DNA of 64,000 nt. Origin: Methylobacterium nodulans ORS 2060. GTDB lineage: Bacteria; Pseudomonadota; Alphaproteobacteria; Rhizobiales; Beijerinckiaceae. The notes beneath the pieces are model-generated. The model had not been told where the DNA came from. It searched no databases and worked only from the letters and a program-made list of their open reading frames with translations. The DNA lies in NCBI RefSeq assembly GCF_000022085.1, contig NC_011894.1, forward strand, positions 5,664,001-5,728,000, written 5' to 3'. The translations under genes were made by a program, and so were the position numbers. Numbering within the stretch: the first letter of the stretch is position 1; each line of letters begins with the position of its first letter. Of this stretch, positions 31,406 to 39,860 are shown one piece after another.

Positions 31406-31947
31406 CCGGCGTCGAACCCGAGATGCGCGCGCTCCTGCTCGGCGCGATCCCGGCCTTGCGGGCCTTCGCCTTCTCGCTCACCCGCGACATCGACCGCAGC
31501 GACGACCTCGTCCAGGAGACGCTGGTTCGCGCCTGGACCAAGGCGGACAGCTTCCGGCGCGGGACCAACCTGACCGCATGGCTGTTCACCATCCTGCGCA
31601 ACCTGTTCTATTCCGAGCAGCGCAAGCGCCGCCGCGAGGTCGAGGATGCGGACGGCGTGCGGGCCGCGCGGCTCTCCGTCCTGCCCGCCCAGGAGGCCCG
31701 CCTCGAATTCGACGCCTTCCGGGTCGCGCTGGACGGCCTGCCGGCCAATCAGCGGGAGGCCCTGATCCTCGTGGGAGCGCAGAACTTCACCTATGAGGAG
31801 GCGGCGGCCATCTGCGGCGTCGCCGTCGGCACGATCAAGAGCCGGGTCAGCCGCGCGCGGATGCGGCTCGTCGCGGAGCTGGGAATGGGCGGCCCCGACG
31901 ACATCGGCAGCGACGCCGCCACGCGGGCTGCCCTGGGGCAATCCTGA
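31402..31947 (+). CDS. EcfG-type RNA polymerase sigma factor
   Basis: A 181-residue ECF sigma factor of the EcfG (ECF15) group that directs the general stress response. Region 2 contains RDIDRSDDLVQETLVRAW and TNLTAWLFTILRN; region 4 contains LPANQREALILVGAQNFTYE and VAVGTIKSRVSRARMRL. It overlaps nepR by four nucleotides. Methylobacterium genomes often hold several EcfG paralogues; this could be the main copy or a paralogue. Predicted promoters have GGAAC and CGTT elements, and one candidate is at 4106. Confidence 0.88.
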   Translation: MTGVEPEMRALLLGAIPALRAFAFSLTRDIDRSDDLVQETLVRAWTKADSFRRGTNLTAWLFTILRNLFYSEQRKRRREVEDADGVRAARLSVLPAQEARLEFDAFRVALDGLPANQREALILVGAQNFTYEEAAAICGVAVGTIKSRVSRARMRLVAELGMGGPDDIGSDAATRAALGQS

Positions 31948-32098
31948 CCAATGCGCCGCGGGTCGACCTTGCTCCGGCTCGCCTGCCCCGAGATTGCCCC
32001 AACTTCCTCCCCGTGGTAGCGAAGCAACCGCTTCGACCCGCGAGACATGATCGGCGTGTGACGCCTGTTGAGGCGGCAATTCTGCTGCCTTGCCCACC

Positions 32099-35000
32099 AT
32101 GATGGAAATTCTTGCAAGGATGCGCACCGTGCCTCGGCGCCGAATCAAGATCCTGAGCAAGCTCCAGAAGAAAATATATCTTTCTCTGGTGCATAATGAT
32201 GACACCGAATTCGATCACGAATTCTATTCCAGGCTGTACCCGGACCTGCATCGGCTCAAAGGCCGAAAATCCCTGCTGAAGCATTATGTCGAGCATGGTC
32301 GGCGGGAAGGGCGCTTCGCCACCGTCGACGCCTACATGGCGGATCTCGTCGCCAAGTATGGCGAGGCACCGGAGGACTTCGATCCGGGCCTGTATCGCGA
32401 GCTCAATCCGGACCTGACCGCGCAGTTTACCGACGCGTGGCAATTCACCGCCCATTTCCTGAAGCATGGGCGTGCAGAGGACCGGCGGTATCGGCTCGAT
32501 ACGTCGGCCGAGACGGCGGAGTTCACCCGCGATGCGGGCGGCATGAGCAAGGACGCCTTCCTGCAGGATCACGGCCTAGCGGCCGGGCGCTGGCAGCTCA
32601 GGTTCGATCTCGCGCAGTTCCGGCAGCTGAATGCCGACTGGATCACAACCCCACCCGCCACCCGGTCGGAGGGCATCCGCCTGTTCGTGGAATCCGGAAT
32701 CGATCGCCTGGCCCCGATCAACGGCGATTCGATCTTCGATCCCGCCTTCTACCGCGCGGCCTATCCGGTCGATCGGAACCTCGACGACGCCGCGCTCTAT
32801 CGCCACTGGCTGAGCGTCGGCATTGAGCAGAACTGGGCGCCGAACGAGGCGGCCCGGATCTTCGCGTTGATCGGGCGGACGGCGTTTCCGGAGTGCTTCG
32901 ACGTCGACGGCTACCGGCGGTCCATGCCGGCGAGCGCGCGCAACAGTGCACAAGGACGGACGCAGGTCCTGGAGCACTGGCTGGATCACGGCTTCCAAGA
33001 GGACCGACTCGACGTCGTGTCAGGCCAAGGCGCCGCCGATTTCTTCGCTCTCGTGGGCCGGCGGGAGCTGCTGCGACAACGCTTCGAGGCGTCCCGCCGG
33101 GCCTATGACGAGGCGATCCGGCGCGGCGGTCCGACACCGGGTCGGCTCCACGACCGCGCGGAGGCCGCGCGGGCCCTGGGCGATCTCGCGGCCGCGGCCG
33201 CGGATTACCGCCAGGCGGCCCGGAGCCCCGGATCGAGCGTCTGGAGCCATATCCACGCCGCCGACACCCTCGCGCAGACCAGCGATCTGCCGGGGGCCAT
33301 CGCGCAGCTGCGCGCCTCCGCCCCGCTCTGGGTCCGCAACGCGCGCTGGCGCGACACCGCTTCCCGCATCTTCCGGCAAGCTTTCGATGCGCGCTGCCAA
33401 TTCGCGCGGGAGGCCTATCGCAGAGGTTTGCGCGCGAGCGGCGACGGCATCATGGATGAGGCACTGCGGCAGTTCGCGGCGGACTGGCCCCTGGCGGAAC
33501 CGCTCCCCGCCCCGCTGCCGCCGGCGCAGGGCGGCACGATCGTCATGCTGGCCAATCTCGACCTGCCGCAATGCGTGCACTACCGGGTCGAGCAGCGGCG
33601 GCGCCAGCTGGAGCATGGCGGCTGGACCGTGCGGATCTTCGGGCCGGGCGAGACCCAGGCCTTCCGCGAGGCGCTGCACGGGGCGAGCGCCGCCCTGTTC
33701 TACCGGGTGCCGGCCTTCCCCCACATCCTCCACAGCATCCTCTACGCCCGGGCGCTCGGCCTTGCGACCTTCTACGACATCGACGACCTGATCTTCGACG
33801 GGCCGAGCTATCCGGACCCGTTCGAGAGCTTCGAGGGCCAGATCTCGCGGGACGAATATGTCGGCCTCGAATTCGGCGTGCCGCTGTTCCGCTTCGCCAT
33901 GTCCCTGTGCGACGAGGGGATCGCCTCGACGCCGGCGCTCGCGGAGGCGATGACGCCGGTCGTCCGGAGCGGGCGCGTCCACGTGGTGCGCAACGCTCTC
34001 GACGAGCGCAACGCCCCCTTCCTGAACCGGCCGGATCCGGATCCCGCCGCGCCCGGCCAGCCGGTGACGATCTTCTACGGCTCCGGCACCAAGGCGCATA
34101 ACAGCGACTTCAACGATCTCGCCGGCCCGGCCCTCCTCGCGATCCTCGCGCGCCACCCCGAGGTGCGGCTCGTCATCGCCGGCCATCTCAAGCTCGATCC
34201 GGCCTTCGCCCCCTTCGAGGACCGGATCCGTCAGCTCGGCTTCACCGCCCGGGTCGCCGATTACTGGGAGATCCTGTCGGGCGTCGACATCAACCTCGCG
34301 GTGCTCCACCCGGGCAAGACAGCGGACGCCAAGAGCGAGATCAAGTGGCTCGAAGCGGCCATGTGCGGCATTCCGTCCGTGGTGAGCGGAACCCGCACCT
34401 ACCGGGAGATCCTGGCCGATGGTGAGGACGTGCTCCTTGCCGATACGCCGGAGGCATGGGAGGCGGCGCTCGAACGCCTGGTGACCGACTTGAAGTTGCG
34501 CCACCGGATCGGCCTCGCAGCGCGACGCAAGGCGCGCCGCCGCTACACCCTCGACGCGGCGGTGGAGACGCTCGCCGCGTTCCTGCCCCCGCCGCGCAGG
34601 CCCGCGGCGCCCGCCGCGCGGACGAAGCCCAGGATCCTCCTCGTCAACGTGTTCTTCCCGCCCCAGACGATCGGCGGGGCGACCCGCGTGGTGCGCGACA
34701 ACCTCGACCACTTCCTCGACCACGCCGGCACCCGCTTCGACTTCAGCGTGGCGGCGAGCGACGAGGGGGTCGAGCCGGCGGGCTGCACGCGGATCGATTC
34801 CTACCGGGGCATTCCGGTCCTGCGGATCTCCACGCCGATGGAGGTCAACATGGACTGGCGGCCGTTCAACCCGATGATCGGCGAGATCTTTGCGGATTTC
34901 CTCGACCGCATGGAGCCCGACCTCGTCCATTTCCATTGCGTGCAGCGGCTGACCGCCGATGTCGTCGAGGCCGTGCAGGCGCGCGGCATCCCGCATCTCG

Positions 35001-35848
35001 TCACGCTGCACGACGGCTGGTGGATCTCCGACCACCAGTTCCTGCTCGACCGGGATGGGCGGGTGGTCCGGCCGGGCCCCGACACGCTGGAGCCCGCCGC
35101 CGATGCGCCGCTCGGCGTGATGGCGCAGGTGCTGCGACGCCGGCGCCTCGGCCATCTGCTGCGCGGCGCCGACCGGATCCTCGCCGTGTCGGAATCCTTC
35201 GCGAAGCTCTATCGCGAGGCCGGCTTCCCGCGCACGATCAGCGTGCCGAACGGCCTCCCCAGGCTCGAGGCGCCTGAACGGCCGCGCGGCACCGGCCCCC
35301 GGGTCCGCCTCGGCCATGTCGGCGGCCGCGAGGCCCACAAGGGCGCGCCGCTGATCGAGGCGGTGCTGCGGACCACCCCGTTCCGGAACCTCAGCTTCAC
35401 CCTCGTCGATCTCGCCCAGGAGGCCGGCTACGTCGGCGAGGAGATCTGGGGCACGACGCCGGTGCGGATCGTCGGCCCGGTGCCCCAGAGCGAGATCGGC
35501 AGGCTCTATCAGGAATTCGACGTGCTCCTGGTGCCCTCCCTGTGGCCGGAGAGTTTCGGTCTCGTCTCGCGGGAGGCCCGTCTGTTCGGATTGTGGGTGG
35601 TGGCGAGCGACCGGGGCGCCGTGGGCGAGGACATCACGCCGGGCGTCGACGGATTCGTCATCGACGTCGCGACGCCGGGGCCGCTGCGCGCGGTGCTCTC
35701 GGAGATCGACGGGGATGTGGCGCGCTTCCAGGCTCCGCCGCCGCGCACCGGGCCGGTCCGCAGCGCCGCCGATCAGGGCGCCGAACTGTTGCGGCTCTAC
35801 GAGGAGATCCTCGCCGGCGCCGCAGCGAGGCGCCCGGCCGCGGAATAG
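32099..35848 (+). CDS. Large modular glycosyltransferase with two GT4 domains
   Basis: A 1249-residue cytoplasmic protein. The N-terminal 310 residues hold four or five diverged units of an FDxxxYxxxxPDL...HxxxxGxxEgR type (for example EFDHEFYSRLYPDLHRLKG, FDPGLYRELNPDLTAQ and FDPAFYRAAYPVDR), known from the N-termini of glycan enzymes. A TPR-like Ala-rich stretch (about 320-400) follows. Domain one (about 470-830) is GT4-like, with YDIDDLIFDGPSYPDPFESF and KSEIKWLEAAMCGIPSVVSG. Domain two (about 845-1235) is a second GT4, with VNVFFPPQTIGGATRVV and SLWPESFGLVSREARLFGLW. The ATG at 32099 or 32102 is plausible; neither has a strong ribosome binding site. Such proteins often build O-antigen or capsule chains, adding two sugars in sequence. 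Confidence 0.85.
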   Translation: MMEILARMRTVPRRRIKILSKLQKKIYLSLVHNDDTEFDHEFYSRLYPDLHRLKGRKSLLKHYVEHGRREGRFATVDAYMADLVAKYGEAPEDFDPGLYRELNPDLTAQFTDAWQFTAHFLKHGRAEDRRYRLDTSAETAEFTRDAGGMSKDAFLQDHGLAAGRWQLRFDLAQFRQLNADWITTPPATRSEGIRLFVESGIDRLAPINGDSIFDPAFYRAAYPVDRNLDDAALYRHWLSVGIEQNWAPNEAARIFALIGRTAFPECFDVDGYRRSMPASARNSAQGRTQVLEHWLDHGFQEDRLDVVSGQGAADFFALVGRRELLRQRFEASRRAYDEAIRRGGPTPGRLHDRAEAARALGDLAAAAADYRQAARSPGSSVWSHIHAADTLAQTSDLPGAIAQLRASAPLWVRNARWRDTASRIFRQAFDARCQFAREAYRRGLRASGDGIMDEALRQFAADWPLAEPLPAPLPPAQGGTIVMLANLDLPQCVHYRVEQRRRQLEHGGWTVRIFGPGETQAFREALHGASAALFYRVPAFPHILHSILYARALGLATFYDIDDLIFDGPSYPDPFESFEGQISRDEYVGLEFGVPLFRFAMSLCDEGIASTPALAEAMTPVVRSGRVHVVRNALDERNAPFLNRPDPDPAAPGQPVTIFYGSGTKAHNSDFNDLAGPALLAILARHPEVRLVIAGHLKLDPAFAPFEDRIRQLGFTARVADYWEILSGVDINLAVLHPGKTADAKSEIKWLEAAMCGIPSVVSGTRTYREILADGEDVLLADTPEAWEAALERLVTDLKLRHRIGLAARRKARRRYTLDAAVETLAAFLPPPRRPAAPAARTKPRILLVNVFFPPQTIGGATRVVRDNLDHFLDHAGTRFDFSVAASDEGVEPAGCTRIDSYRGIPVLRISTPMEVNMDWRPFNPMIGEIFADFLDRMEPDLVHFHCVQRLTADVVEAVQARGIPHLVTLHDGWWISDHQFLLDRDGRVVRPGPDTLEPAADAPLGVMAQVLRRRRLGHLLRGADRILAVSESFAKLYREAGFPRTISVPNGLPRLEAPERPRGTGPRVRLGHVGGREAHKGAPLIEAVLRTTPFRNLSFTLVDLAQEAGYVGEEIWGTTPVRIVGPVPQSEIGRLYQEFDVLLVPSLWPESFGLVSREARLFGLWVVASDRGAVGEDITPGVDGFVIDVATPGPLRAVLSEIDGDVARFQAPPPRTGPVRSAADQGAELLRLYEEILAGAAARRPAAE

Positions 35849-35864
35849 CTGGGGCGAAGACCGG

Positions 35865-36731
35865 TCAGGCTTCGAGGTGGCGCCCCGGGAAGAGCCGCCA
35901 CAGCAGGCCGCCGCGGGAGCCGAGCAGCATCGAGGCGAGGTAGAGGGCGCCCGCCGTGAGCACGATCGCCGGGCCGCTCGGCAGGTCGGCATAGTAGGAG
36001 AGGAGGAGGCCCGCCACGCTGGAGACGAGGCCGAGCGCCATCGCGACCGGGATCAGCCCGGAGATGTCGGCGGCCCAGAAGCGGGCGCTCACCGCGGGCA
36101 GCAGCATCAGCCCGACCGCGAGCAGGGTGCCGAGCGCCGCGAAGCCCCCGACGAGATTGAGGACGACGAGACCGAGGAATGCGTAGTGGACCGGCGCGCT
36201 CGCCCGGCTGACCGAGCGCAGGAAGAGCGGATCGACGCATTCGAGCACGAGCGGCCGGTAGGCGAGGCCGAGGCCGAGGAGCGTCACGGCCGCGATGGCG
36301 CCGAGCAGCAGCAGCGCGGAATCGTCGAGCGCCAGCACGGTGCCGAACAGGATGTGCAGGAGATCGACCGAGGTCCCGCGAGCCGAGATCATCAGGACGC
36401 CGGATGCCAGCGCCAGGAGGTAGAGGGCCCCGAGGCTCGCATCCTCGCGCAGCACCGTCGCGCGCGAGATCGCGCCCGACAGGAAGGCCACCGCCAGCCC
36501 GGCCGCGAGGCCGCCGAGCGTCATGGCCGGCAGCGACAGCCCGGCGAGCAGGAACCCCACGGCGGCGCCGGGCAGGATGGCGTGGCTCATCGCCTCGCTC
36601 ATCAGGCTCATGCGGCGCAAGGTCAGGAAGACGCCGACGGGCGCCGCGCTCAGCGACAGCGCGACGCAGCCCGCGAGGGCGCGGCGCATGAAGGCGAACT
36701 CGGCGAAGGGTCCGGTCAGGAGATCGATCAC
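35865..36731 (-). CDS. znuB: Zinc/manganese ABC transporter permease
   Basis: A 288-residue ABC-3 family permease with eight or nine membrane helices, forming the inner-membrane channel for metal ions. Family motifs RRMSLMSEAMSHAILPGAA (about 39-57) and GGFAALGTLLAVGLMLLP (near 214) are present. Its start overlaps the end of the ATPase gene (ATGA). The zur gene and Zur-like operator upstream argue for zinc. Confidence 0.9.
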   Translation of the reverse strand: MIDLLTGPFAEFAFMRRALAGCVALSLSAAPVGVFLTLRRMSLMSEAMSHAILPGAAVGFLLAGLSLPAMTLGGLAAGLAVAFLSGAISRATVLREDASLGALYLLALASGVLMISARGTSVDLLHILFGTVLALDDSALLLLGAIAAVTLLGLGLAYRPLVLECVDPLFLRSVSRASAPVHYAFLGLVVLNLVGGFAALGTLLAVGLMLLPAVSARFWAADISGLIPVAMALGLVSSVAGLLLSYYADLPSGPAIVLTAGALYLASMLLGSRGGLLWRLFPGRHLEA

Positions 36732-37591
36732 GCAGCGTGCTCGCGGTCTTGCGCTGCGCCGCCATGGGAATGCGCGCCGTCATGCCGATGCGCATGCTCA
36801 TGGGCATGGACCTCATGGGCATGGGCCTCGTGGGCATGGACGGCCGGCCCGCGGCAGACGGGCGCGGTGTCGTCCCAAGCCTCGCAGAGCTGACGGGCGC
36901 GCCGCAGGTTGGCGGCCGTGAGCACCGCCTCGGTGTCGCCCCAGGCCACCGCCTCGCGGGCGAGAAGCAGGGTGGTCGGAAAGTGCCGGCGCACCTGATC
37001 GAAATCGTGCAGCACCGCGATCACGGTGCGGCGCTCCGCCCGCCAGCGATGCACGAGGTCGAGGAGGTCGGCGGTGGTGCGGCTGTCGACGGCCGCGAAG
37101 GGCTCGTCGAGCAGGACCGCGCGCGCGTCCTGCAGCATCACGCGGGCGAACATCGCGCGCCGTAGCTGGCCGCCGGACAGGGTGCCGATCGGCCGCCGCT
37201 CGAAGCCGGTGAGCCCGACCGTGGCGAGGGCCTCCGCCACCGCCCGGCGATGCGGGCGCAGTGCGCCGAAGGCGCCGATCCGGCGCCACAGGCCCATCGC
37301 CACGAAATCGTGCACGCCGATCGGGAAGCTGCGGTCGATTTCGGCGGCCTGCGGCAGGTAGGCGAAATCGCGCCGCTCCAGCCCGGGATGCTCGATGCGC
37401 CCGTCGAGCGGCGCCACCTCGCCGATGATGCCCTTGAGCAGGGTCGACTTTCCCGCCCCGTTCGGGCCGACCACCGCGAGGGACCCGCCGGCGGGCAGGA
37501 CGCCGTCGAGATGGTGCACCGCCGGATGGCGGTCATAGCCGAGCGTCAGGCCCCGGAAGGCGACCGCGCCGGCGGCGAGCGGCGCCGTCAT
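36728..37591 (-). CDS. znuC: Zinc ABC transporter ATP-binding protein with His-rich tail
   Basis: A 287-residue ABC ATPase. Walker A VVGPNGAGKSTLLKG (about 39-53), Q-loop FAYLPQAAE, signature LSGGQLRRAMFARVM (about 138), Walker B VLLDEPFAAVDSRT and switch His in VLHDFDQV are intact. The last about 35 residues are packed with His (HAHEAHAHEVHAHEHAH and following), a likely zinc-binding appendage. Coupled by overlap to the upstream small membrane protein and the downstream permease. No substrate-binding znuA is within the window. Confidence 0.92.
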   Translation of the reverse strand: MTAPLAAGAVAFRGLTLGYDRHPAVHHLDGVLPAGGSLAVVGPNGAGKSTLLKGIIGEVAPLDGRIEHPGLERRDFAYLPQAAEIDRSFPIGVHDFVAMGLWRRIGAFGALRPHRRAVAEALATVGLTGFERRPIGTLSGGQLRRAMFARVMLQDARAVLLDEPFAAVDSRTTADLLDLVHRWRAERRTVIAVLHDFDQVRRHFPTTLLLAREAVAWGDTEAVLTAANLRRARQLCEAWDDTAPVCRGPAVHAHEAHAHEVHAHEHAHRHDGAHSHGGAAQDREHAA

Positions 37592-37740
37592 GCGCTCACC
37601 GCCCAGGCGATCGCGCCCCAGACGCAGACGGCGGCGAGGCCGGCGAGCGCGAGGCGCGGCACCAGGCCGAGCCCCAGCAGGGAGGCGGGCGGATGCGCCG
37701 CCGGGCCTCGGTGCGCGGACGCGTGCAACTCGGCCTCCAT
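37588..37740 (-). CDS. Small single-helix membrane protein
   Basis: A 50-residue protein starting MEAELHASAHRGPAAHPPAS, with a few His, and one hydrophobic helix at the C-terminus (about 28-48: ALAGLAAVCVWGAIAWAVS). It overlaps the ATPase start (ATGA), so is co-translated as the first gene of the zinc operon. No family was recognised. The coupling suggests a function with the transporter, for instance a regulatory or metal-handling subunit. Confidence 0.6.
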   Translation of the reverse strand: MEAELHASAHRGPAAHPPASLLGLGLVPRLALAGLAAVCVWGAIAWAVSA

Positions 37741-37857
37741 CGCGGCCTCTCCTCGTTCACTCGGGGCGTGACTTAACCGGAGCCCTGACAAAGGCCGTCC
37801 CGCTCACCATTTGGTTGAGAGGGGGCCGGGCACCCTCGACGCCCCCTTGACGGCCGG

Positions 37858-37880
37858 AGCCTGTTACACTGTAACAGGCT
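37858..37880. promoter_or_regulatory. Zur-box-like operator
   Basis: A perfect 23-bp palindrome: AGCCTGTTACA-C-TGTAACAGGCT. The core TGTTACACTGTAACA matches the Fur/Zur operator style in alphaproteobacteria (TGTTATANTATAACA). It lies 25 nt before zur and 118 nt before the divergent small protein-znuC-znuB genes, so one operator could repress both. The binding factor is inferred from the adjacent zur gene. Confidence 0.8.
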
Positions 37881-37904
37881 GGGCGTGTCAACCGGAGAGC
37901 GAGC

Positions 37905-38435
37905 ATGGACGAGCACGCGCGGACAGGCCATGGCTGCAGCGGCGAGAGCCGGGCAGGCCTGCTGGCGCGGGCGGAGCGCCTCTGCCGCGAGCGGGGCCTG
38001 CAGTTCACACCCCTGCGCCAGCGCACCCTCGAGGTGATCGCCGCGGAGACGCGTCCGCTCGGCGCCTACGACATTGCCGAGCGCCTGAGCGCGCCGGGAC
38101 GCCGGGTGGCCGCGGTCTCGGTCTACCGCGCCCTCGACTTCCTCACCGAGAACGGCCTCGTCCACCGGATCGCCAGCCGCAACGCCTTCGTGCCCTGCGA
38201 GCACAGCCATCACGAGGGCGAGGGTGTGGTCTTCCTGATCTGCCGGGCCTGCGGATCTGTCGACGAGACCAGTTCGGCGGAGATCGAGCGCGGGCTCGAT
38301 CGCACCCTGGCGCAGGCGGGATTCCGCCCGGCGAGCCGCATCGTCGAGATCGAGGGCGAGTGCGGCGCCTGCCAGGGGCGGGAGGAGCGGGCGGGCGAGA
38401 AAAGCAGCGGCACGGCCTCGCGATCGGACGCCTGA
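37905..38435 (+). CDS. zur: Zinc uptake regulator (Fur family)
   Basis: A 176-residue Fur-family repressor. The winged-helix region includes LQFTPLRQRTLEVIAAE and RRVAAVSVYRALDFLTENGLV (about 66-86). The metal-binding half has CEHSHHEGEGVVFLICRACG, with the two Cys of the structural CxxC site (CRAC), and a second CxxC (CGACQ) near the C-terminus. The His/Cys pattern and the divergent znu genes point to Zur rather than Fur or Mur. An apparent Zur box precedes the gene, so it may be autoregulated. Confidence 0.88.
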   Translation: MDEHARTGHGCSGESRAGLLARAERLCRERGLQFTPLRQRTLEVIAAETRPLGAYDIAERLSAPGRRVAAVSVYRALDFLTENGLVHRIASRNAFVPCEHSHHEGEGVVFLICRACGSVDETSSAEIERGLDRTLAQAGFRPASRIVEIEGECGACQGREERAGEKSSGTASRSDA

Positions 38436-38477
38436 GCCGGGATCCCGCCTATCGGGGACTGGGCCCCCTGTCCGGCG

Positions 38478-39674
38478 TCAGCCCACGGAATCCGCCGAAC
38501 TCGGGGCGGAGCGGCGGCTCCGCTCCAGCATGCGGACCGGGATCTGCAGCGCGGAGCGCGAGGCCCAGCGCACAAGACGCATGCCGAAGCGCAGCCAGCG
38601 CCGCGCCTCCCAGGACAGCCCCTGGTTGATCGAGAGCGCGCGCAGCTCGAAGGCCCTGGCCACCGACATCGCGTCGCAGGCCGTCTTGACCGGGTCCGCG
38701 TAAAAGGCGCGCATCTTCTCCTCGCCCATGCCCGGCGTCTCGAGCCAGCGCGGAATATGGACGCGGCACAGCCGCTCGATATCGGTGAAGACCTTCAGCG
38801 AGCCGGTCCCGGTGGCCGGACACGGCGTCGCGAACGCGTCGCCGACCAGCACGAGACCCGGCCGCTCGATATCGCGCAGATGATACAGATCCGTCGGCCG
38901 GACCTTGATGGGGCCGACCACGCGGTACGACCCGATCACCCTGGCGAGCCTCGGCATCAATGTCCGCAGCGCCGCATCCGGATCCTCGCGGAAGCTCTTC
39001 AGCCACGGGCTCTTCAGGGCCTGGTAGAGGAACAGGTTGGCCCGCATCGACCGCCCGATCCGAAACAGGCTCAGATAGGCCATGCCCTCTGCGCCGCGTT
39101 CCGGATTGTATTGCAGGCCGGGAAAGGCGAAGTCGCCGCCATCCATCGGTTCCAGATCGAAGCCGATCGTGATCGAGTGACAGGGGCTGACGAGTTCGCG
39201 CGACATGCCGAGCGCTTGGCGCAAGGTCCAGTTCGGCCCGCTCGCGAGGACGACGAGGCGCGCCCGGATCTCCCGGTCGCCCGACAGACGGACCCGCGAG
39301 CCGTCCGCATGCGGCGTGACCGCATCCACGAAGGCCCGGCATACGCGAACGGAGGGGGGGATCTCGGCCCGGATGGCGTTGACGAGCCGATCATAGGCCA
39401 ACCCGTACTGATCGAAGGGCACCTTGTCGACGATGCGGCCGAAGCGGGCGATCCAGAGCTGACCGGTATGGGTGGCCGTCCGCAGGACGGCCTCCGCGAG
39501 ACCGCAGCGGCCCAGGACTTCCATATGGCCCTGTTCCAGCTTCTCGCACCGGAAATCGGGAGGGTAGACCTCATGCGGGTCGATGATGACGACATCGTGC
39601 CCGGCACGTCCGAGCATGGCGGCCGCCAGCGCGCCGGCCAGTCCCCCTCCGACCACGGCAACATCCGTCTGCAC
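38478..39674 (-). CDS. FAD-dependent oxidoreductase
   Basis: A 398-residue flavoprotein. The dinucleotide-binding motif VAVVGGGLAGALAAAMLGRA (5-24) opens the protein; LVVLASGPN (about 140) and LVLVGDAFATPCPATGTG (about 282, the GD motif that binds FAD ribityl) follow. This is the flavin-monooxygenase/geranylgeranyl-reductase superfamily, which hydroxylates or reduces lipids and aromatic compounds. No partner gene is adjacent; the neighbouring acetyltransferase is divergent. Substrate unknown. Confidence 0.82.
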   Translation of the reverse strand: MQTDVAVVGGGLAGALAAAMLGRAGHDVVIIDPHEVYPPDFRCEKLEQGHMEVLGRCGLAEAVLRTATHTGQLWIARFGRIVDKVPFDQYGLAYDRLVNAIRAEIPPSVRVCRAFVDAVTPHADGSRVRLSGDREIRARLVVLASGPNWTLRQALGMSRELVSPCHSITIGFDLEPMDGGDFAFPGLQYNPERGAEGMAYLSLFRIGRSMRANLFLYQALKSPWLKSFREDPDAALRTLMPRLARVIGSYRVVGPIKVRPTDLYHLRDIERPGLVLVGDAFATPCPATGTGSLKVFTDIERLCRVHIPRWLETPGMGEEKMRAFYADPVKTACDAMSVARAFELRALSINQGLSWEARRWLRFGMRLVRWASRSALQIPVRMLERSRRSAPSSADSVG

Positions 39675-39860
39675 GGCTGGCCTCCGATAATCTGGTCATT
39701 CGGTCGAGGCATAGACTAAGCTGTCCGTTAAATCACTTTTGTGTTCTTTCGTGGTACGCCCATCATCGGCCGCGTAATACGAATGCTCCACCCTGCGGTT
39801 GTTCCACATAGAAAAAAAACAAGGGCATATTGAAGCTGAACCGATTTGGGTCGCTTCGCG

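Noticed and set aside
39771..39806. EcfG-like promoter for the FAD oxidoreductase on the minus strand
   Set aside because: GGAAC is present but CGTA is 19 nt away, wrong spacing and base.
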